64,000 nt of DNA, from contig NC_133238.1 of the NCBI RefSeq assembly GCF_040436345.1, positions 14,841,147 through 14,905,146 on the forward strand. Reading direction: 5' to 3'. Both the position numbers and the translations under genes were made by a program. The notes beneath the pieces are model-generated. The model did no database searches, was not told the origin of the DNA, and worked only from the letters and a program-made list of their open reading frames with translations. Origin of the DNA: Pagrus major. Lineage: Eukaryota; Chordata; Actinopteri; Spariformes; Sparidae. Below are positions 56,512 through 64,000 of this stretch, piece after piece (the first letter of the stretch is position 1; each line of letters starts with the position of its first letter).

Positions 56512-56516
56512 TAATT

Positions 56517-59222
56517 GTCGTAAAAGTACTCAATTACTTTCCACCACTGACAGAGACAACAACATGATGATGATGATACAAGTAGTTTTATATTCAGCTA
56601 CTTTAGCAGACGAGGAAGATTTCAGTGATCGTGTGTGAACTTCCTTTTTTTAATAAATTGACATCTTTCAGTCTTATTATAAACTCATCAGACCTGTTGA
56701 GGTGACGAGCTGAAACCCAAACCTGAACCTTTAGCATGAATCCATCTTAAAAAGCGTCTTCAGAAGTCACAAGACAGAGATGATATTACATATTCAGACT
56801 GAGGCCACGTTACTGTGAGTTATGGCTCACTCGCTAATCGTTTCATAAACAAAGTAAGATTTAAACAAAACGGAATAATTTGTACAAGTTTTAAACTCTT
56901 TGCTCTGAACATCAACGTTCAAAACCATAAAGGATCTGATGGACTTCAACAGCCACAAAACACTGAGAAACACAATGATTGTTGTAAATAGGTTCCTGTT
57001 TTAGCGAAGAGGCACAAGGTTAGTATTTGCTGTTTTGTTGTAATTTTAGTACATGGTTTGTGTCTCTAAATCATTTAGAAGTGCAGAATTTCTTTGAATT
57101 GATTTGGTCAGTGAATTAATGTTAGCTTATTTTGCACTAGTATCTCATGCTAATATATTGCTTTTCTTTATCGTTTTATGTGCTTTATTTCCAGCTCTTA
57201 CGTTGTTGGTTTACATTTGTAATAAATCTGGAAAACATCAGTAAGTGTCTGACCATCTTTCGGGGGATCGGCTACAATTGTCATTAAAATGTGTTTTCTT
57301 CTCATATAATAATCACACAAATGAACAGATGTTGACAGTTTATGACGTCACTACGGACATAATTACATGTGTTAACCAACATGATCAAACTTTTTGTTTC
57401 ATCATTAGAAACATGAAACAAGTCAGAGTGTTTCAGGTGGAGTGTCGAGTACATCTGATCATATTTTACTGTCCATTTACAACTTTGTTCACAATGATTC
57501 TTTACAATTAAAGCTACAGACGAGTCGATGTTTCCTGTTTCTGACATTTATGAATGATTGTAGCCAAATGAATACACTGCCGCACACAGGGCACCATATG
57601 TAGTGCGTCAAGCAACATTAATGGAAGTTTTGGGTTAAATTTGTCCATCAGTAATAATTAATGATTATCAGGGATAATTAATTTCACTACACATGTTTCA
57701 CTGTTTGTCGTCCTGGAATCAAATGAGGGAAATGTTCAGTGGTGTTCTGAGGCGGCACAATCACTGACATCTTTTAAATCAGCAGGAAGTCTTTTATTAA
57801 ACTCAACTCTCAACTCTGACATGTTTTAATCACGTTTCAACCTCGTAAAGATCCTTTTTAACTGTGAAAACTGCTGTATGAATGAAGTTTATTATTATTA
57901 TTATGACACATACAGAACTCAGCACCAGTGCTTCAACTAATAATGCAACGAACTGTCTCAAACAAATGGACGTCAGTGATGATTCATATTTACAGATTCA
58001 AATCCAACAAACATCCTCAAAATACAGTCGGACTTCAACAGCCACAAAACACTGAGAGAAACACAATGATTGTCATTAAAATGTGTTTTTTTCTCATATA
58101 ATAATCACACAAATGAACAGATGTTGACAGTTTATGACGTCACTACGGACATAATTACATGTGTGAACCAACACGATCAAACTTTTGGTTTCATCATTAG
58201 AAACACATGAAACAAGTCAGAGTGTTTCAGGTGGAGTGTCGAGTACATTTGATCATATTTTACTGTCCATTTACAACTTTGTTCACAATGACTCTTTACA
58301 ATTAAAGCTACAGATGATCCACACACAACTAAATGCTTTATTTAAATTTTCCCAAAAGATAAATCAATACATTTTACAAATATTTCTTGATTTTACTGTA
58401 ACAAGAGACAAAAGCTTTATGGCAAGCCTTTTTAAGAGACTGGATATGTATTGCAGATATCCACAATTTAAATCTTCCTAGTCGAAAAGAACATTTCTGA
58501 TATCCATGGCATTCTTTCTAGAACTAATGACGTCACTTTTGCCATTCATGTACATAGCAGAATGAGCCAGACAGGAAGTCAGACAGCGGAACGGCATAGT
58601 GCATCTGAACAACTTTCAAAATAAAACACCCTGTACAGACCCAGGATTTACAGCACAAAAAATGTCGTAAATATTAACAATAAACACACATGACAAAATT
58701 ATTTGACTATGTAGCTACTCAACCACAGTGCAAGCACACAAATCAGGGAGAAATTATGAAATAAACACATTCTGAGCAAGTCAACAACATAAGGCAGACA
58801 TGGCGCTCTGCTTCTGAAATGCTCCCAGTGGGATATGAAGCTGCGTGGAGGACGGAACAAAACAGCATTGCACACGACAGGTAACGGAGAAATGCCCAGT
58901 GGAATCAAGCACAGTGAGAAATATCTGTAATTCAATTCAGTTAAAGATATCTCTAACTGTTCTTTTGACTAGACTAAATTACTTCACAATGTATTAACAA
59001 CGAGCCAAAATTATATATCTGTAAATTTAATGGTAGTCAGATTATGTTAATAAATGTTAAGAAGGCTTGCTATGAAAACTTCCATCTACAAAGGATCGGA
59101 AGTGGTCCTCCAGTTTACATTGTAAATGAAGAATCTTTACAATCAGTTTGAATCATTTTGTACAAAGTTCACTGATGAATTTATTACAAGAAGCTGAAAG
59201 ATTGATGTGACTGTGATCCTGT
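56517..59222. other. 3' flank of NLR-3, duplicated segment
   Basis: Aligns with 20762-21720. Within it, 57282-57530 and 58068-58312 are two copies of one segment (shared ATAATAATCACAC, TTGACAGTTTATGACGTCAC, ACTGTCCATTTACAAC), so a local tandem duplication of about 786 bp occurred. 58480-59090 has no match elsewhere in the window and no recognised feature. Confidence 0.55.
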
Positions 59223-59608
59223 TGTGATGGCCGTCGGCCATTTTGTCCCTGTTCTCTTTGTGTTCCTCCATTTTAGGTCTGGCTGGTTCCTCCCCTCTTG
59301 TTTCAGACACCTGCTCAGACTCTATATAAGAGTCCTGGAAACCAAGATGGCTCTCTCTCCCTCTTGGATGGCAGATGCCTCCTGGGCACTCAGCAGGGTT
59401 GTTTGACTTTTTGTTATGTTTGTTTGGTTCTTTGGGTTTTTTGTGATCACACCTGCATCCATACACCTTACACCTCACCACTGATTACTGATTTTCACAG
59501 GGAGTAAGTTTGATTTGAGTTGTCTTTATTAAAGTTACATTACTTTTAACTGTCACTGTGTGGACCTCCCCCTTCTTTGTTATGCTCTCCCACGAGCTGG
59601 GCATAACA
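59223..59608. mobile_element. Solo LTR, 386 bp
   Basis: Begins TGTGATGGCC and ends GGCATAACA, flanked by CTGT (59219-59222 and 59609-59612). The paralogous site after NLR-2 (21726-21740) reads GATCCTGTACAG, the exact empty site. It contains TCTATATAAG (59321-59330). No internal region, hence solo. A unit unlike the other two LTR types in the window. Confidence 0.8.
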
Positions 59609-59669
59609 CTGTACAGACTCAACTGTTCAGCACTGACAATGTTTCTGTGACAGGAGGAGACTCTGCAGA

Positions 59670-60205
59670 CTAAACACCACACAGACACACTGAACCAGAA
59701 CTGTACCAGAACCCAAATCCAGGATAAAGAGGTTCAGTGAATGTGGTGCTGAAGGTGTGGAGGTGGATCAGTGAGTCAGAGGAGACTCTGTAGAAGGACA
59801 GAGTGCCAGCAGGACAGTCCACATACACTGCTGCTCTACCAGAGGGGGGGGAGGAGGAGGAGGAGCAGATGTGCGTTTGTCTGTTATTGTGCCAGACAGA
59901 GTAACGACCATTAACACACCACAGACACCAGGACTGATCATTCAGTCCAAACACACAGTCATTACTGCCTCCTTTCCTGCTGATTCTTCTGTAACTCACT
60001 GATATATAAACTTCTTCTCTCCACTCGACCTCCCAGTAACAGCGACCAGTCAGACCAGTTATACACAGCAGCTGAGGACCCTCAAACCTCTCTGGATGAT
60101 CAGGATATGACTGAACCTCCTTCACACGTCTCATCTTCCTGTTGTTGTCAGACAGTTTGATGAGTCTGCTGACTGTGTTTGTGTCGACTATGAGCTCACA
60201 GGAAT
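59670..60205 (-). other. NLR-3 B30.2 exon
   Basis: Starts [20 protein letters not shown] after acceptor CCATCAG and ends [14 protein letters not shown]. Differs from NLR-2 mostly in the loop with the serine run and in charge near the start ([19 protein letters not shown]). Confidence 0.82.
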
Positions 60206-63173
60206 CTGATGGAGAGAAAAAGACACAACACAGCTGCAGTTATTAATGTATCATCAGTGTGGTGATGACATCACAGATGTGACTGAGTGATGTCACAGTG
60301 TGAAGCTGAATCAAAGTAAAAACACACTCACACTTCCTCAGACCTGGTGTCAACCATCGGACTCCAGCAGGCTCCACCCTGAAAGGAGGAGGGGGGTCAG
60401 AGCAGCACATCCTCTTTCAGCATGCAAACATGGACATGACATGACTCATACACAGAAACACAACATGTCCATCAGGCTGCTTCTCCCTGTTCTCCCTTTT
60501 TATGGTTTGGTCTTGAATTCATATCTCAAAAGTGCAAAACCCACCGGCTTCACATGGCTGCCTACGTATATGTATCATTGAGTATTGAGTATACTTCAGT
60601 GTGTGTTTGGCAGGCAGTGTGCAGTTAGGGTGACCAGATCCCAATCAGCCAAATGTGGGACAAAGGGCATGTTTGTGTGGGACAATGTGGGACACGTCAC
60701 CAATGTGTGGACGTAGTCTAAAATGTTCATATATTGTCTCTCTAACTTTAAAAAATAAACATTTCTATTCTGCCTGGTAGCTCATAACAGCTTTACCTGC
60801 TGGCTGATTCAGTAGCACACAATATGACTATACAGGTTACAGGTAAGAGCTTTATTTACCATGTGAAGGACTTAACAATTATTATATTTTAAGCAGTGCT
60901 GTTTATATTTTAGAAACATCTGAAGCCACTGAAAGAAAATGTTGTGTGTGTGTTTCTGTCACTTCGTGGGGAAACCATTGGTGTTTTTAATTGTCTCAAA
61001 CAACTCTCCACGGAGGCAGGTGCAAGCACATCCTGAACTACAGCTGCTGATTTTGTTCGACCACGTGACATTTTTAAAAAAATCTCCAAGTCTGGGAAAA
61101 TGACGGTAGCTAGCTTACAACCACAGTCTGCTGACCTGTATGACTGGGAGTGCTGCACAGTGTGGTAAATGCTGCTTATTTCAGCTGCTGTTACCATGTC
61201 TGTCTGGCGTCATCTTTGGGTTTCAGGAGGAATGTTTTCATATCTTTTTGAGCCACACGTTTCTTATGAGACCCGCAGGTACTGTGTCACTTCAGGCCGT
61301 ATTCCCCAGAGAAATAACTCTGGCAAAGTTCGCAAAAACTTTGTCGTTTTTTTGTGGTAGTTTCCATTATATTTTGCTAAATATATGTTCTATATTTTCC
61401 AGTGTCCCCTTGCTTCCAGTCTTTGTGCTAAGCTAGGCTAAACATGTCCTGGACCTGTCTCTGTACAAGATGAAACTGATTCAATCCCAGGTAAGAGGGC
61501 AAAAAAGGACATATCACAAAATGATAAAAAGTTCATTAACATGCAGAGATCTGTTTAAACTGCAACAGGTCTACACTTGCACAGTGTAGCGTGATGTTTA
61601 TCCGCTTTACAAACTGCACGTCCTTCTGCTTCATGTTCCACCTGTACAGTAAACATCTAGAGTTATCTCAGCGATTTTCATCCATAACTTAGTGAAAATA
61701 CTTCACTTTTCACAGTTTGCTTTGTATATATTGTTAAAAGTTTACAGTTCATTTTTGCATATAGTCTTTTTAGCATTTTTGATCATTTGGAAAATCACGT
61801 AGGTTTTTTTTAACTTTAGCTAGCTTCCTAAAAAGCTCTGCATAAACACATTATAGTAAAACCGTTTACCCTACTCTCTGATTGGTGATTTAAATCCCGT
61901 ATCCAGCAATCAGGTCAGAGGTTTACTGCTCGCTGTCACAAGACGGTGTTTGTCAGTTACTTTAATTTTTGGCAGCCTTTCCAAGCATCAAGTATAAGAA
62001 CATAACCAAAGCGACCTAACTAAGAGATGATCATTATTATTCACTTCACTTGTCAGTGGATTTACTGTTCTGTCCGGTCAGTGTACACATGTAGAGTTGG
62101 AACTGAAAGCAAAAGGATGTGCAGTTCATAAAGCGGATACATGTCACACTACAATGTGCAAGTGGAGAATTATTACTAACACACAATTATGGAGAAAGAT
62201 ACATAAATATCTCCATTTTATGGTCAACCAGTATTTATGTTGTAGGCAAATGAAAAAGGCGTCCTACATGTGTGATTGTTTACATAATGCTCAAATCCAC
62301 AATTAACCGAAACAAGAATATGTTTCCAGCTCTTCCTCCTCTATCACACTGACTGTCTGTGGCTGCAGCAGGTCTCTTCATACCTGAGAGTGTCCAATCT
62401 CCAGCCTGGATCCTCCAGTCGAGCAGACAGCTGCTTCACTCCTGAGTCTCCTGGATGATTGTAGCTCAGGTCCAGTTCTGTCAGATGGGAGGGGTTGGAG
62501 TCCAGAGCTGAGGCCAGAGAAGTACAGCCTTCCTCTGTGACCAGACAGCCTGACAGCCTGCAGACACAGAAAACAAAACACATGGAAGAACATCTGGGGG
62601 TACTGCATGTTCCCGTTTAGAGGGTATAATCTTTATCATGTTCACCATCTTAGTTTATGCTATTTTGCTAATTAGCACTAACACACAAAGTACAGCAAGA
62701 ACGATGGTAATGTCATTAGTTTTGCAGGTATTTGGTCATAAACCAAACCATAAAAGTTATCAGATTCAAATGCCATTGGTCAAAGTTTGGAAAAAAGTGG
62801 AGGACAGACTGATGGACCTATATTACCATCCATAAAACCAAGCTGCTATCATGTGCTTAAAAAGAATGAAGCTGTGATCAAAAAGGGAGAAAAAAGCCTT
62901 CATATTGGCAGACACAATCATACACAGATTAGCTACTCATCCACAAATCTCACTCAGTTTTAAAATTGTCATCAGTTGAACTGTTTAATGAATCCTGACC
63001 TGAGAATTTCAAGTAAACAGTGTTTACTCTCCAGTCCAGGAAACAGTAGCTTCACTCCTGAATCCTGCAGGTCGTTGTTACTCAGGTCCAGCTCTCTCAC
63101 ACTAGAGGACTGGGAGCTGAGAACTGAGGACAGAGCTTCACAGCTTCTCTCTGAGAAGTTACAGCCTCTTAGT
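59670..63173 (-). CDS. NLR-3 (3' half): LRR and B30.2 exons, partial
   Basis: Exons in transcript order: 63173-63000 (LRR), 62557-62384 (LRR), 60378-60332 (47-bp linker), 60205-59670 (B30.2, stop). GT-AG ends and continuous phase give 310 codons including the stop after the entering phase-2 codon. The B30.2 shows [15 protein letters not shown] and a five-serine loop ([19 protein letters not shown]) before [10 protein letters not shown]. The upstream FISNA-NACHT exon is not in the window; the last 800 bp hold Penelope-like debris instead. Whether the gene is complete cannot be judged. By eye the introns match those of NLR-2 closely, minus the solo LTR and a block of about 1.85 kb. Confidence 0.8.
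60628..61400. mobile_element. Truncated copy of the old hAT-type element
   Basis: Left end TTAGGGTGACCAGATCCC as at 24592. The match to 24593-25437 runs to TCTATATTTTCC and then jumps to the sequence equivalent to 27283 in NLR-2. The right end and about 1.6 kb of following DNA are therefore missing here, consistent with a deletion in the NLR-3 intron. Confidence 0.6.
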
Positions 63174-63261
63174 CTGAAGAGAAAATAATAAATAAGATAA
63201 TAAATAACATTGGTGTTAAAATATGGAGTCTGGACTTTTGGTGATGAAGTAAACATATAAT

Positions 63262-63420
63262 CTAGGTGCTGTATCGTAGGCAACTGGACTTGTTTCAGTT
63301 TCTTGAAGACGTTTCACCTCTCATCCAAGAGGCTTTTTCAGTTCTAACTAACTGGAGGGGAGTTTGCAGGCTTTTAAACTCTGTGTGGGTGTGACTTTAC
63401 AGAGTCGTTAAGGACACATG
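63262..63420 (-). mobile_element. Penelope-like element, 3' region
   Basis: Carries the block GAAACGTCTTCAAGAAACTG (minus strand) with GCCTCTTGGATGAGAGGTGA, a sequence I associate with the 3' region of fish Penelope-like elements. It lies next to the NLR-3 LRR exon. Confidence 0.6.
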
Positions 63421-63426
63421 TGAGGC

Positions 63427-63562
63427 AAGCAGTTTCCCCCTGATAAGGTTTGTCAGCAGCACATCCACTGAGGTGGACTCTGTAACATCAGTCAGGATCT
63501 CAGTGTTGTGGAAGTCCAGAGGAAGTCGACACTCATCCAGACCATCAAAGATGAACACAACC
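63427..63562 (-). pseudogene. 136-bp NACHT-exon fragment
   Basis: Matches 31942-32077 of the NLR-2 NACHT exon with about three differences. It covers the codons from Walker B ([10 protein letters not shown]) to the RGKLLP region. It is too short to function and is bounded on both sides by Penelope-like sequence of the same orientation. Confidence 0.85.
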
Positions 63563-63850
63563 TTATGGTGATAAGTAATGTCTTAGGCCACCTCCTCTGT
63601 TCAAAGACAGTCGTTCCAGTTTGACATAGATGGATTCCTTTACTCCTCTTTCAAACCATCTGTCTTCTCTGGCTAAGATGTTTACATTGTTGTTCTCAAA
63701 GGAATGATTTTTCTCCTTCTGATGTAAGTGGACAGCAGAGTCTTGACCTGAGGAGTTGGCTCTCCTGTGTTGTGCCATTCGTTTATGAAGGTTGTTTTGT
63801 CTCCCCAGTGTACAAATCTGTGCAGTCCTGGCTGCATTATACAGCATAAA
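63563..63850 (-). pseudogene. Penelope-like element, C-terminal coding fragment
   Basis: Minus-strand frame with LHKRMAQHRRANSSGQDSAV, then DRWFERGVKESIYVKLERLS and [13 protein letters not shown], resembling the GIY-YIG-type C-terminal region of Penelope-like elements. The reverse transcriptase is absent. Confidence 0.7.
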
Positions 63851-63889
63851 TTACTTTACTTCTATTATCTTTTAGTGCTAAAAGATCCA

Positions 63890-64000
63890 GAGCAGACAGA
63901 GAGGAGGAGACGAGAAAACGTAACATCTCCATTCCCTATGTCGGTTGAACATCTGAGAAACTCAGGAGGATCTTTAATAAACATCATATCCTGGTTCACT
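63890..64000 (+). pseudogene. Penelope-like element fragment, opposite orientation, runs off the window
   Basis: The + strand encodes NISIPYVG, a stop, then TSEKLRRIFNKHHILVH, which resembles the segment upstream of the GIY-YIG region in the same kind of element. The orientation is opposite to 63563-63850, so two copies meet head to head. Confidence 0.55.

Larger units (their letters stand above)
51146..56516 (-). mobile_element. Complete Ty3/Gypsy chromovirus retrotransposon
   Basis: 5361-bp element (51151-56511) with two 498-bp LTRs that look identical by eye, 5-bp target duplications TAATT (51146-51150 and 56512-56516), primer-binding and polypurine sites, and open gag and pol frames on the minus strand. 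Identical LTRs indicate a very recent insertion. The integrase ends in a chromodomain, which places it among chromoviruses of the Tf1/sushi type known from fish. It sits in the region homologous to the flank between NLR-1 and NLR-2, hence inserted after the duplication. Confidence 0.95.

Noticed and set aside
59143-59481. 112-codon minus-strand frame
   Set aside because: Lies across the edge of the solo LTR at 59223; not conserved in the empty-site paralogue.

Overview
The window reads as vertebrate nuclear DNA, most likely from a ray-finned (teleost) fish. Genes are split by GT-AG introns. There are NLR genes of the fish-expanded NLRC3-like type (FISNA-NACHT-LRR-B30.2), a pair of C2H2 zinc-finger genes, and fish-typical transposons: Tx1-type and L1 LINEs, a Ty3/Gypsy chromovirus, Penelope-like, hAT and Tc1 pieces. 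Bacterial features are absent.

Layout. 1-7.8 kb: two tandem two-exon zinc-finger genes on the + strand (ZNF-A 1463-3300, ZNF-B 6368-7685) with near-duplicate promoters and identical first exons. 8.0-8.7 kb: tRNA-like units on the minus strand, four of them at about 134-bp spacing. 9.6-10.1 kb: a 27-bp minisatellite, followed by a DNA-transposon-like repeat. 10.7-19.6 kb: NLR-1, minus strand. Its exons join without a stop into 1149 codons. Its upstream region holds an ISRE-like site. 21.8-50.6 kb: NLR-2, minus strand, 1371 codons, with two extra LRR exons, one extra N-terminal repeat exon and a 19-serine run in the B30.2 domain. Its introns have absorbed a solo LTR with a nested hAT element, an older hAT element, a Tc1 fragment, a 5'-truncated L1 with a 14-bp target duplication and, in the inferred first intron, a TC-rich microsatellite carrying a 5.5-kb Tx1-type LINE with both ORFs open. 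51.15-56.51 kb: a complete Ty3/Gypsy chromovirus, minus strand, with two 498-bp LTRs that look identical and a 5-bp target duplication. 59.7-63.2 kb: the 3' half of NLR-3 (two LRR exons, linker exon, B30.2). 63.2-64 kb: Penelope-like fragments, one of them split by a 136-bp piece of NACHT exon.

How the parts relate. The three NLR genes are head-to-tail paralogues. They share exon phases, the 47-bp linker exon and 3' flanks, and NLR-1 and NLR-2 share a promoter block. The predicted proteins are cytosolic NACHT ATPases. The C-terminal LRR and B30.2 modules are the likely recognition surface, and the ISRE-like sites suggest interferon control (inference). The mix of NLR genes, C2H2 zinc-finger genes and tRNA-like repeats resembles what is known of the zebrafish chromosome 4 long arm. 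All exon models were derived by eye from splice motifs and reading-frame closure. No alignment or database search was run, and all percent-identity and family statements are visual judgements.
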